The notes under the pieces: model-generated | Databases searched by the model: none | Told to the model about the DNA's origin: nothing | Seen by the model: the letters and a program-made list of their open reading frames with translations, nothing else | Shown: positions 26,551-34,715 of the stretch, piece by piece | Layout of the letters: every line of letters begins with the position of its first letter | Position numbering within the stretch: position 1 is the first letter of the stretch | NCBI RefSeq assembly: GCF_000378485.1 | Contig: NZ_KB899966.1 | Span: 124,001-188,000 of the forward strand | Length of the DNA: 64,000 bases | Direction of reading: 5' to 3' | Origin: Flavobacterium rivuli WB 3.3-2 = DSM 21788 | GTDB lineage: Bacteria > Bacteroidota > Bacteroidia > Flavobacteriales > Flavobacteriaceae | Position numbers and translations under genes: made by a program

Positions 26551-27321
26551 ATGAAAAAACTTATTGCACTTACACTAATTTTTATGGCTACACAATTACA
26601 GGCGCAGCTTAAACCTGTTGCATATACAGAGGGTGGACAAAAACTTAACGGCTTTGCAGCAACACCTGCAAAGGCTTTAAAAAACAAACCGGGAATACTT
26701 ATACTACCCGCCTGGATGGGGATTAATACACATAGTAAAGAAGTGGCAACAGAGCTTTCTAAACTGGGCTACCATGCTTTTGTAGCTGATATTTATGGCG
26801 AAGGCAAGTATCCTAAAAGCACCCAGGAAGCAGGACAGCAGGCAGGTTACTATAAAGGCAATCCTGAAGCGTATCAAAAACGAATATCAGCAGCACTGGA
26901 AGCTTTAATAAAAAGTGGTGCCGATGCTAATAATATTGTGGTTATAGGATACTGTTTTGGCGGTACAGGGGCTCTTGAGGCTGCCCGTGCAGGCCTTAAC
27001 GTAAAAGGTGTGGTTAGTTTTCATGGTGGTTTAGGCAAAGATGCATCGAGGGCTAATGGTGCTGTAAAACCTAAAGTGCTGGTACTTCATGGTGCTGATG
27101 ACCCTCATGTTCCACAAAAAGAAATTGATGGCTTTATTACCGAGATGAAAGATGCTAAAGCCGATTGGCAACTTGTATATCTTTCTAACGCTGTACATGC
27201 ATTTACAGAAAAAGAAGCCGGTAACGATAACAGTAAAGGTGCTGCCTATAATGAAAAGGCCGACAAACGCTCATGGGCTTATTTCATGGATTTTTTAAAT
27301 GAAATTTTTGCTGCTAAGTAA
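26551..27321 (+). CDS. Exported dienelactone hydrolase family protein
   Basis: The 256-residue product has a signal peptide (MKKLIALTLIFMATQLQAQ) and an alpha/beta hydrolase domain of the dienelactone hydrolase family. The catalytic triad is visible: Cys in VIGYCFGGTGALEAA, Asp in LVLHGADDPHVPQ and His in YLSNAVHAFTEKEAGND. Related enzymes open lactones or cleave esters; the substrate here is unknown. Export to the periplasm is likely because cleavage after QAQ is well formed. It ends before a perfect hairpin. Confidence 0.9.
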   Translation: MKKLIALTLIFMATQLQAQLKPVAYTEGGQKLNGFAATPAKALKNKPGILILPAWMGINTHSKEVATELSKLGYHAFVADIYGEGKYPKSTQEAGQQAGYYKGNPEAYQKRISAALEALIKSGADANNIVVIGYCFGGTGALEAARAGLNVKGVVSFHGGLGKDASRANGAVKPKVLVLHGADDPHVPQKEIDGFITEMKDAKADWQLVYLSNAVHAFTEKEAGNDNSKGAAYNEKADKRSWAYFMDFLNEIFAAK

Positions 27322-27347
27322 TTTTAAACTATCATGTAACAATAAAA

Positions 27348-27383
27348 TACAAAAAGCCAAACTAACGTTTGGCTTTTTGTATT
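27348..27383 (+). terminator. Terminator after the dienelactone hydrolase gene
   Basis: A perfect 15-base inverted repeat (tacaaaaagccaaac with gtttggctttttgta) with a four-base loop. It excludes the frame-extended start at 27382 for the next gene. Confidence 0.9.
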
Positions 27384-27423
27384 GATATTATTTCTATTTT
27401 TATGGCTAATAACTTCATCATCT

Positions 27424-28455
27424 ATGATAAAAAGATCCATAATATCAATGTCAGCACTTGCTTTACTGATTGCATGCGGGGCGGGTAAAAACTCAAAAAA
27501 AGATTATGCTAAGGCAGATGTTGCCAAGTACATGAATACCATTACAGAAGCCGACCTCAAAAAGCACCTTACCATTGTAGCATCTGACGAGATGGAAGGC
27601 CGTAATACAGGCTCTGAAGGACAAAAAAAGGCAGGTAAGTATCTTATAAGCCAATACGAATCCGAAGGAATATCTTTTCCTAAAGGAGCTACCGATTTTT
27701 ACCAGAAGGTACCATCGGCTTTTATGGCGCGTAACTTTAGCCCTAAGCTTCCAGATTCTGAAAACATCTGGGCGTACATTGAAGGATCTGAAAAACCAAA
27801 CGAAGTATTGGTAATATCTGCGCATTATGACCACGTGGGCATGAAAAATGGCGAAGTGTACAACGGTGCCGATGATGACGGATCTGGTACTGTGGCACTG
27901 CTGGAAATTGCCCAGGCTTTTATGCAGGCAAAAAAAGATGGCTACGGGCCTAAACGTTCTGTGCTATTTCTGCACGTTACCGGCGAAGAGCATGGTTTGC
28001 ATGGCTCGAGGTATTATTCGGAAAATCCGCTTTTCCCGATAGACAGTACTATTGCCGACCTTAATATTGATATGATAGGCCGCCGTGATGATGCTCATAA
28101 AGCCGATGGCAACTATGTATATGTTATAGGTTCTGACAGGTTAAGCACAGATTTGCATAACATAAACGAAGAGGCTAATAAAAAGTATACACACCTGGCT
28201 CTTGATTATACATTTAACGACAGGAACGACCCTAACCAGTTTTACTTTAGGAGCGACCATTACAATTTTGCTAAAAAGGGTATTCCTATTATTTTTTACT
28301 TTAACGGTGTACATGATGATTATCACAAGGCTACAGATGAAGTAAGTAAAATAGAGTTTAATTTACTTACTAAACGTGCACAGCTTGCCTTTGTTACCGC
28401 CTGGGAACTTGCCAACCGCGATAACCGCCCGGTAGTAGATAAAGACGGTAAATAA
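27424..28455 (+). CDS. M28 family metallopeptidase lipoprotein
   Basis: The 343-residue product from ATG 27424 has a lipoprotein signal with lipobox LLIAC (Cys about residue 17) and an M28 (aminopeptidase Y-like) peptidase domain. The two-zinc site is complete: His and Asp in VISAHYDHVG, Asp in NGADDDGSG, the Glu pair in HVTGEEHGLHGS, Asp in NIDMIGR and the last His in GVHDDYHKATDE. Such enzymes release N-terminal residues from peptides outside the cytoplasm. The frame extends upstream to 27382 but overlaps the preceding terminator, so the ATG is preferred. It is probably anchored in the inner or outer membrane facing the periplasm. Confidence 0.9.
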   Translation: MIKRSIISMSALALLIACGAGKNSKKDYAKADVAKYMNTITEADLKKHLTIVASDEMEGRNTGSEGQKKAGKYLISQYESEGISFPKGATDFYQKVPSAFMARNFSPKLPDSENIWAYIEGSEKPNEVLVISAHYDHVGMKNGEVYNGADDDGSGTVALLEIAQAFMQAKKDGYGPKRSVLFLHVTGEEHGLHGSRYYSENPLFPIDSTIADLNIDMIGRRDDAHKADGNYVYVIGSDRLSTDLHNINEEANKKYTHLALDYTFNDRNDPNQFYFRSDHYNFAKKGIPIIFYFNGVHDDYHKATDEVSKIEFNLLTKRAQLAFVTAWELANRDNRPVVDKDGK

Positions 28456-28478
28456 ATTTTTAAATATACTAATAACAT

Positions 28479-28503
28479 AAGGCTTGCAGCAAATGCAGGC
28501 CTT
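28479..28503 (+). terminator. Weak hairpin after the M28 gene
   Basis: Ten-base stem with one G-U pair (aaggcttgca with tgcaggcctt) without a strong T-run, in the gap before the Crp-type gene. Confidence 0.4.
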
Positions 28504-28526
28504 ACTGTTAATAACCATTATTTATA

Positions 28527-29102
28527 ATGCACGAAAAATTAATTAATCATATTAATACTTTACTAACTGCAGATGCCGGCCTTGCAACTGCTGCCCCTGA
28601 TTATTTTAAAGAAATAAAACTTAAAAAAAAGGAAGTACTATTACAGGAAGGGCAAACATGCAATTATAATTATTTTGTGGTTAAGGGGTGTTTAAGGTTA
28701 TATTACATTAATAATAAGGGTGTAGAGCATACCACCCAATTTGCCTTAGAAAACTGGTGGCTGTCAGATTATATAGCTTTTCAAACAGGGCAGCCGGCAA
28801 GTTTTTACATTCAGGCTGTAGAAAATTCAGAAATCCTGGCAATAGACCATAAATCGTTAGAAAAACTTTATAAATTATTTCCATGTGTAGAAAGTTATTT
28901 CAGGGTAATATACCAAAAGGCTTATGCGGCCTCCCAGCTTAAGGCAAAATATTTTAACGACTATTCTAAAGAAGAACTTTACAATCATTTTAGCAAAGCC
29001 TACCCCATGTTTATTAACAGGCTGCCACAATATTTAATTGCTTCTTTTTTAGGTTTTACTCCGGAATATCTTAGCGAAATAAGAAAGCGCAGCGTTTCTT
29101 AA
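28527..29102 (+). CDS. Crp/Fnr family transcriptional regulator
   Basis: The 191-residue protein has the cyclic-nucleotide-binding-like beta barrel of Crp/Fnr regulators: LKKKEVLLQEGQTCNYNYFVVKGCLRLYYI followed by WWLSDYIAFQTGQPASFYIQAVENSEILAI. The C-terminal part (HFSKAYPMFINRLPQYLIASFLGFTPEYLSEIRKR) is the winged helix seen in short Bacteroidota members, with the recognition helix in TPEYLSEIRKR. Conserved residues for cAMP binding are not evident, so the ligand is unknown. It precedes four same-strand genes with gaps of 68, 19, 10 and 22 bases, so it probably controls this redox-related operon. Confidence 0.88.
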   Translation: MHEKLINHINTLLTADAGLATAAPDYFKEIKLKKKEVLLQEGQTCNYNYFVVKGCLRLYYINNKGVEHTTQFALENWWLSDYIAFQTGQPASFYIQAVENSEILAIDHKSLEKLYKLFPCVESYFRVIYQKAYAASQLKAKYFNDYSKEELYNHFSKAYPMFINRLPQYLIASFLGFTPEYLSEIRKRSVS

Positions 29103-29170
29103 ACCAGTTTAAGTTTTCATGATAGCTGCCTGTTTTAACTTTGCTATAAATAATTAAAACACTATTTATC

Positions 29171-29608
29171 ATGCAAACAAGAGTAAACATTCAGGCAACA
29201 GAACCGGCAGCATTTAAAGCAATGTTTGGGCTGGAAGGTTATTTACACACTACAAAATTATCTGCAATACAATTGCACCTTATAAAAATAAGGGCATCAC
29301 AAATTAATGGCTGTGCCTATTGTATAGACATGCATACTAAAGAAGCATTGAAAGATGGCGAAACACAACAACGCATTTTTCTGCTTAATGCATGGAACGA
29401 AACTACGTTATTTACCCACGAAGAAAAAGTACTGCTTGCCGTTACCGAAGAGATAACCCTTATACATAAAGATGGCTTAACCGATGCTACTTACGCTGAA
29501 GCCAAAGCCCTGTTTGACGAAAACTTTATTGCTCAGCTTATCATGGCTATTGTAGCAATAAACGGCTGGAACCGCATTGCAAAAAGCACCCAATTACAAG
29601 TACAATAA
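29171..29608 (+). CDS. AhpD/carboxymuconolactone decarboxylase-like protein
   Basis: The 145-residue protein has the AhpD-like fold. The diagnostic motif is RASQINGCAYCIDMHTKEALKDGE, a CxxC followed by His as in alkylhydroperoxidase AhpD. Sequence around it (LHLIKIRASQ, LLNAWNETTLFTHEEKVLLAVTEEITL) is characteristic of the carboxymuconolactone decarboxylase family. The CxxC supports a peroxide- or disulfide-reducing role rather than decarboxylation. It is the second gene of the cluster with a Crp regulator upstream and an azoreductase 19 bases downstream. Confidence 0.9.
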   Translation: MQTRVNIQATEPAAFKAMFGLEGYLHTTKLSAIQLHLIKIRASQINGCAYCIDMHTKEALKDGETQQRIFLLNAWNETTLFTHEEKVLLAVTEEITLIHKDGLTDATYAEAKALFDENFIAQLIMAIVAINGWNRIAKSTQLQVQ

Positions 29609-29627
29609 TTAAGTCAACCCAATTATT

Positions 29628-30218
29628 ATGAATATATTACATGTAATTTCGAGCCCAAAACAAAAGGCGTCAACAAGTTTTCAGTTATCAGATGCAATTG
29701 TAAAGCAACTGCTTGAAAAACATCCTGATGGTAAAGTTGAAGAACTTATACCCGCCGGCTTCCCACATGCAAGCCAGGAGTTTATTGCCGCATACGACCT
29801 GCCTAAACACCAGCAGACAGCCAGGCAAAACGAAGTACTTACACACTCTGACAAGGCTATAGAACAGCTACAACGTGCCGATATTATTGTTATTGGCCTG
29901 CCGCTATATAATTTTGGCATCCCATCATCATTAAAGGCGTGGATTGACCAGATAGTAAGGCCGGGAATTGCATTTACCTACTCTGAAGAAGGTATTGTAG
30001 GATTAATAAAAAATAAAAAAGCTTATTTAGCACTATCATCCGGCGGGGTATATTCTGACGGCCTTTCTCATTTTAGCGAACATGCCTTAAACCACCTTAA
30101 AACCGTTCTTGAATTTATTGGTATTACAGATGTTAGTACGTATCGTGCCGAAGGGCTTGCGTACCCGTCATTAATGGATACAGCACTAACCAAAGCCATA
30201 AGTTCGATAGAAATTTAA
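29628..30218 (+). CDS. azoR: FMN-dependent NADH-azoreductase/quinone reductase
   Basis: The 196-residue protein is a flavodoxin-like NAD(P)H quinone reductase of the AzoR family: the FMN phosphate loop is HVISSPKQKASTSFQLS at the start, and IIVIGLPLYNFGIPSSLKAWIDQIVRPGIAFTY is the family signature lining the flavin. These enzymes reduce quinones and azo compounds by two electrons, protecting against electrophile and thiol stress. The length is normal (about 200). It lies inside the cluster with AhpD-like, GNAT and DoxX genes, which fits a role in handling reactive organic compounds. Confidence 0.92.
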   Translation: MNILHVISSPKQKASTSFQLSDAIVKQLLEKHPDGKVEELIPAGFPHASQEFIAAYDLPKHQQTARQNEVLTHSDKAIEQLQRADIIVIGLPLYNFGIPSSLKAWIDQIVRPGIAFTYSEEGIVGLIKNKKAYLALSSGGVYSDGLSHFSEHALNHLKTVLEFIGITDVSTYRAEGLAYPSLMDTALTKAISSIEI

Positions 30219-30228
30219 AGTACATAAT

Positions 30229-30660
30229 ATGGAAACCATTATAAAAACCGCTAATACAGATGTGCAAATTGCCCTATGCTGGAAAGCCATGCACCTGCTA
30301 AGGCCCATGCTTAAAGAAGAAAACTTTGTAGCTATGGTAAGGCTGCTGCAAAGTGAAGGTTACATTCTTAACTATATAGAAGATAATGGCATGGCGGTGG
30401 CAGTGGCGGGATACAGGTTTAGGTACATGCTGCTTTGCGGTAAAATGCTTTATATAGATGACCTGTTTACCCTTGAAGAGAGCCGTGGTAAAGGATATGC
30501 CTCCCTCCTGCTGCGACATATAGATGCAGTAGCATTATCTCAAAACTGCAAAACGGTACAATTAGACTCGGGTGCAGAGCGTACTGTGGCGCATAAGTTA
30601 TATTTTAAGGAAGGCTTTACTATTGGTGCATTTCATTTTGCCAAGCCCGTAAAGCTTTAA
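30229..30660 (+). CDS. GNAT family N-acetyltransferase in redox cluster
   Basis: The 143-residue product has a GNAT domain: LYIDDLFTLEESRGKGYASLLLRHIDAVA holds motif A with the loop ESRGKGYA, and VQLDSGAERTVAHKLYFKEGFTIGAFHFAKPV holds motif B. Its N-terminal half, HLLRPMLKEENFVAMVRLLQSEGYIL, is the usual substrate-recognition helix pair. The acceptor is unknown. It starts 10 bases after azoR and 22 bases before the DoxX gene, clearly part of the same transcript. Confidence 0.9.
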   Translation: METIIKTANTDVQIALCWKAMHLLRPMLKEENFVAMVRLLQSEGYILNYIEDNGMAVAVAGYRFRYMLLCGKMLYIDDLFTLEESRGKGYASLLLRHIDAVALSQNCKTVQLDSGAERTVAHKLYFKEGFTIGAFHFAKPVKL

Positions 30661-30682
30661 AACAAACCCAATCAACATAATT

Positions 30683-31126
30683 ATGGAAAAGACATTAAAC
30701 ACAGCCCAAATTTACTTAAGGCTTGCCTTAGGCATTAGTTTTATATTGCCGGTTTTAGACCGCCTTGGCTTTATAGGCGCTCCGGGTACAGAGGGCATTG
30801 CATGGGGCAACTGGGACAACTTTGTAAATTACACTAATAGCCTCACGCCTTATTTAAATAAGCCCCTTGCTAATTTTAGTGGCATTATAGCATCCATATT
30901 CGAATTTGTATTTGGCTTAATGCTAATTGCAGGATATAAAACAAGGGTAGCAGCATACGGTAGTTTTGCTCTTTTACTTGTCTTTGCGTTTAGCATGCTA
31001 TTATTTGCCGGCTACAGGTCACCCTTTAGCTACTCGGTATTTACAGGAAGCGCAGGAGCTCTATTGCTATCTGTACTACCAGATTACAGGTGGAGCATAG
31101 ATGCCATTAAAAATGACAGAACTTAA
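30683..31126 (+). CDS. DoxX family membrane protein
   Basis: The 147-residue product has four membrane helices and the DoxX pattern: a LRLALGISFILPVLDRLGF helix, then a periplasmic loop, NFSGIIASIFEFVFGLMLIAGYKTRVAAYGSF, and a C-terminal helix. DoxX proteins are small quinone-linked membrane proteins, some shown to work with thiol or thiosulfate metabolism and redox stress. Its position at the end of the Crp, AhpD, AzoR, GNAT cluster fits a membrane redox partner. No strong terminator follows directly; a hairpin sits about 165 bases downstream. Confidence 0.87.
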   Translation: MEKTLNTAQIYLRLALGISFILPVLDRLGFIGAPGTEGIAWGNWDNFVNYTNSLTPYLNKPLANFSGIIASIFEFVFGLMLIAGYKTRVAAYGSFALLLVFAFSMLLFAGYRSPFSYSVFTGSAGALLLSVLPDYRWSIDAIKNDRT

Positions 31127-31167
31127 GCGTTAATAATTTAGAATGAAAAAAGTCGTGTTTTACAATT

Positions 31168-31245
31168 AGAAACTTCTCCTTTGTCGAAATGAAAATACCT
31201 TGTGTTTCATTTCGACCGTAGCGCAGCGAATTGGAGAAATCTCAT
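31168..31245. repeat. Dispersed flavobacterial inverted repeat
   Basis: The segment reads on the minus strand gagatttctccaattcgctg, then cgctacggtcgaaatgaaac, a wording I know as a common intergenic element in flavobacteria. Its tail tcgaaatgaaa is matched by an inverted copy 31184-31194, and ttctcc at the left pairs with ggagaa at the right. Confidence 0.6.
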
Positions 31246-31290
31246 AATCATTATAAAAATAAATTGTCATTACTTAATTTGTTGACGTAT

Positions 31291-31322
31291 AAAAAACTCT
31301 TTAGAAACCTAAAGAGTTTTAG
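31291..31322. terminator. Terminator hairpin between DoxX and AraC genes
   Basis: Stem aaaactcttta with taaagagtttt and flanking A- and T-runs between convergent genes. Confidence 0.8.
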
Positions 31323-31342
31323 CGCATTGTAAACTATTGGTT

Positions 31343-32341
31343 TTAAACCCTGCCTGTTGCATGATGCTTAAACTTTTCGGGCGTAGTGCCATATTTTTGT
31401 TTAAACGCCTTAGTAAAAGACTGTACATAAGCATATCCGCAGTATTCAGATATTTCGGTTATATTTATGCTGCTATTATATAGCATTTCTTTAGCCTTTT
31501 CCATGCGCAGTTCGTGCAAGTAGCCAAAAACGGTGTTACCAAAAAGTTCTTTAAAACCCTTTTTAAGCTTAAAGTCATTTAGTCCCGTTTTTCTGGCAAG
31601 TTCAGTTAACGAGTATGGGGTGGTAATATTTTGTTCTAAAAGCTGCCTGGCATAATGTAGTTTATCTACATCATATTCTTTAACCGTGCCAATACTCTTT
31701 TTTACAAAGGTGGCTTCGTATTGTTCAAACTGTAATTGTAGCAATTTAAGTACGTTTGTTTCTATATAAAGCTGTTTTATTATACCTTCTTTTTCGCAAT
31801 GCACTATATCGTTAAGTACATTAAACATCTCTGTAGTAATAGGTAAATCGGCATCACAAAGTATAGAGAGTTCACCATTATTAACTTTTTCGGTAAACGA
31901 TTTAAAAAGTGAATGCCCATTAGGCATAAGTCTTTTAAAATAATCCTGGGTAAACTGTATTTGCAGCGATATATTTTCGGCTTCATTAACAGAGGGCTCT
32001 ATAAAAAATTCTGTATCCGGTATAAAAAAGATGTTGTGGTGGCTTGCTGCTACGGCACTACGCTGATTGCTTTGTGTAAAAAAAATGTCCCTGCTGCCTG
32101 CTAAAGAAAAAAACATCTCTACATACGGATCTGTGTTAAGCATTTTTACCGGTAGTGGCCTTTTAAATTTAAGGTTGCTGTAGAGCAGCCTTACACCCCT
32201 GAATTTTATTTTTTTAAAAGATGTTTCTCCAAAGTCGTAAGAAAAAGACACTTCTTTTTCAATAACTTCCTGAAGATTTCCAAGGTCTGCGTGAAGGTTC
32301 GTTTTACAAATTATTTCATCTAAAATCGTATTAGTTTTCAT
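31343..32341 (-). CDS. AraC family transcriptional regulator
   Basis: The 332-residue protein has a C-terminal AraC DNA-binding region of about 100 residues with two helix-turn-helix motifs: YSLTELARKTGLNDFKLKKGFKELFG and INITEISEYCGYAYVQSFTKAFKQKYGTTPEKFK. The N-terminal ~220 residues form the ligand-sensing part but have no clear cupin motif. The inducer is unknown. It is convergent with the DoxX cluster and its promoter region faces the T9SS cargo gene that starts about 220 bases away on the other strand, so a regulatory link with that gene is possible but only positional. Confidence 0.88.
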   Translation of the reverse strand: MKTNTILDEIICKTNLHADLGNLQEVIEKEVSFSYDFGETSFKKIKFRGVRLLYSNLKFKRPLPVKMLNTDPYVEMFFSLAGSRDIFFTQSNQRSAVAASHHNIFFIPDTEFFIEPSVNEAENISLQIQFTQDYFKRLMPNGHSLFKSFTEKVNNGELSILCDADLPITTEMFNVLNDIVHCEKEGIIKQLYIETNVLKLLQLQFEQYEATFVKKSIGTVKEYDVDKLHYARQLLEQNITTPYSLTELARKTGLNDFKLKKGFKELFGNTVFGYLHELRMEKAKEMLYNSSINITEISEYCGYAYVQSFTKAFKQKYGTTPEKFKHHATGRV

Positions 32342-32561
32342 CGTCTTAAAAAATTATCCGTTTAGCTTAAATAAAAATCCGTCAGGAACACAACAGGTTT
32401 TATTTTGTTGCAGAATTTTGCGTAAAAGTAATTATTATTATTTAGACTAATTACTAATAATAGACAAACAAAGGGTTGAAATGATAAAATTAACAAATCG
32501 CAGCCCTTTTGTTATTAAACTAAAAAATCGACAAACAAACAAATTTCAACAAAAAACAGCT

Positions 32562-34547
32562 ATGTTAAACTTTTACAAAAACAAGGAAATTACATTCCGT
32601 TTTGGCAAAGCCGCCCTGCTTTCGTCTTTCTTATTTTTAAGTACAGCAAACGCCCAGGAGAACTGTACTGTACCACAAAATTTCACAACAGGTAACGGTA
32701 TTGCCCACACCACACTTGCTTGGGATGTACCTTCTACTCTGCCTGCTTATGGCTACGAATGGGAAGTCAGGCTTACAGGAAGCGAAACGATTATTCAATC
32801 GGGATCTGTACAGAATACCTCATTACTGATTCAGAACCTTAGTGCTAATACAGAATACACCTTTACTGTACGTGCACACTGCGCCACCATGGTATATAGC
32901 GAGTGGGCAACAGAGATTGTTAACACAAGGGCATTATCTGCTTCATTAACTACACAAATAGGTACAGGTGCCGATGCTAATGCTTTTTTTGGTTCTTCAT
33001 ACGGCCCCATAATGTATGCCAATATTGTACAAAGAAATGGCTCTGTAGCCAACATGCTTTTTACAGAAGCAGAAATGGAAACAGCGGGTATACCACAGGG
33101 AGCAGGCATTACAGGCGTAGCCTTTAATAAAATTAACGCTGCCAATAATAATGCAGACACTTATCCTGAAACAAGGGTAAGGGTTTTAGCAGCAAACTCT
33201 GAAACTGTTGCCCCGTTAAGTATGCTAACCACGTTAGGTGATATAGAAGATACTCATACAGAACTGATGGATAATGCTGATTACCAGCTTCCGGATACGA
33301 TAGGATGGATTGATTTTAATTTTGACACGCCGTTTACATACAATGGCCAATCGCTTGAAATTGCAACGGTTATGTATCAAAATGGACAAACAGCACCGTT
33401 TAGCACCTGGATTACATGGCAGTATACAGCAGGTTTCAGGGATTATATGATTGGTGCATGGCCTATAAATACTGTACCCCTTGATGAAAATGTTGTATTG
33501 AGCCACAATAATGGTGGTGGCCAGTATAAAGACCGCCCTAATATGCAGGTTTATTATACAGTATCTAACGTACCGGTAATAGTTACTGCTACTACAACAG
33601 ATGGTGCTCCTGCCGAAATTACTGTAAATAATGGTACTTTACAGTTAGCAGCAGCTGTAGCTCCTGCCACTGCAAGCCAAACATTAGTATGGGAAATAAG
33701 TGAGGGAACCGAATTTGCCACTATTGACCAGAATGGCCTTATATCCGGCTTTGCTAACGGAGATGTTGTTGCAAGAGCAGTATCTGCCGATGACGGAACA
33801 GTTTTTGGCGAAATTACTATTGTTATATCCGGCCAGGCGCCATGTAGTATAAACTTCCCTGATAATGCAGAACCTATATCGTTAGTACAATTTGCAGGTA
33901 TTAACAATGATTCTGAAACTACAACAGGCGGCATAACACCTGCATACGAAGATTTTAAAACCCTAATTCCTGCTGCAGAGGTTGCTTTAGGCCAGGAGTA
34001 TACCATAACCGTAAAAGGAAATACCAATGGTCCCTTTACCCATCAGGTTGTAGCCTATATAGACTGGAACAAAAATAATAGTTTTGAAGATGAGGGTGAA
34101 GCTTACATCATTGGCGCCCTTGTAAACTCTACAGGTACAGATGATGTAGCCGTTAGTTCAACTATTACTGTGCCAACGGATGCTCCCCTTGGTGTTACCA
34201 CAATGAGGGTTACCAAAAAATTTAATGTCGCAGCACTTCCATGTAATACACTTGGTTACGGCCAGGCCGAAGATTACAGCTTAAATGTAAACAGGGAAAT
34301 TGTGGCAGGTGCAGATGGTATTGCTACAACTTTAATTAGCCTGTACCCTAACCCAACTACAGATAATGTACACTTGCAAACAGAACAGGAAATCAAAAGT
34401 ATAGAGGTATTTAACTCTCTTGGCCAGTCAGTCATTAAAGCTAATGGTAAAGATATAAGCCTTGCCACCCTTAGCAACGGTATATACCTGCTTAAAGCAG
34501 ATACCGTAAATGGTAAAAACCATACTTTTAGGGTTGTGAAAAAATAG
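32562..34547 (+). CDS. Secreted T9SS cargo protein with fibronectin, BIG2, GEVED and sorting domains
   Basis: The product from ATG 32562 is about 661 residues, starting with a signal peptide that ends SFLFLSTANAQ. An in-frame ATG at 32481 would add 27 residues and is less typical. Domains in order: fibronectin type III at ~35-120 (NCTVPQNFTTGNGIAHTTLAWDV), a large beta domain (TQIGTGADANAFFGSSYGPIMY), a bacterial Ig-like BIG2 domain at ~350-440 (ATIDQNGLISGFANGDVVARAVS), a GEVED domain at ~470-580 (AYIDWNKNNSFEDEGEAYIIG and GQAEDYSL), and a C-terminal type A sorting domain (ISLYPNPTTDNVHL...GIYLLKAD). The sorting domain is removed on secretion through T9SS. It is likely cell-surface or released; the ligand is unknown. 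No catalytic motif seen. Confidence 0.88.
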   Translation: MLNFYKNKEITFRFGKAALLSSFLFLSTANAQENCTVPQNFTTGNGIAHTTLAWDVPSTLPAYGYEWEVRLTGSETIIQSGSVQNTSLLIQNLSANTEYTFTVRAHCATMVYSEWATEIVNTRALSASLTTQIGTGADANAFFGSSYGPIMYANIVQRNGSVANMLFTEAEMETAGIPQGAGITGVAFNKINAANNNADTYPETRVRVLAANSETVAPLSMLTTLGDIEDTHTELMDNADYQLPDTIGWIDFNFDTPFTYNGQSLEIATVMYQNGQTAPFSTWITWQYTAGFRDYMIGAWPINTVPLDENVVLSHNNGGGQYKDRPNMQVYYTVSNVPVIVTATTTDGAPAEITVNNGTLQLAAAVAPATASQTLVWEISEGTEFATIDQNGLISGFANGDVVARAVSADDGTVFGEITIVISGQAPCSINFPDNAEPISLVQFAGINNDSETTTGGITPAYEDFKTLIPAAEVALGQEYTITVKGNTNGPFTHQVVAYIDWNKNNSFEDEGEAYIIGALVNSTGTDDVAVSSTITVPTDAPLGVTTMRVTKKFNVAALPCNTLGYGQAEDYSLNVNREIVAGADGIATTLISLYPNPTTDNVHLQTEQEIKSIEVFNSLGQSVIKANGKDISLATLSNGIYLLKADTVNGKNHTFRVVKK

Positions 34548-34572
34548 TTTAAAGAAAATATATTTATGCAGG

Positions 34573-34602
34573 AAGCCACCTCAGTTTGAGGTGGCTTTTT
34601 TT
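34573..34602 (+). terminator. Terminator after the T9SS cargo gene
   Basis: A perfect 11-base stem (aagccacctca with tgaggtggctt) and a seven-T tail. Confidence 0.92.
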
Positions 34603-34621
34603 ATTTTGGGAGTGGAGAGCA

Positions 34622-34652
34622 AAAGAGGCTGCCTAAAAGCAGCCCCTTAACC
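34622..34652 (-). terminator. Candidate terminator of the uronate operon
   Basis: On the minus strand ggggctgc, a short loop and gcagcctc form a stem followed by tttt. It lies 64 bases beyond the transporter stop codon. Confidence 0.55.
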
Positions 34653-34715
34653 CAAATTTAAACTAACCAAATAACAATAACATTCTTAATTAAATACAAT
34701 ATACTTTTTACCAAA

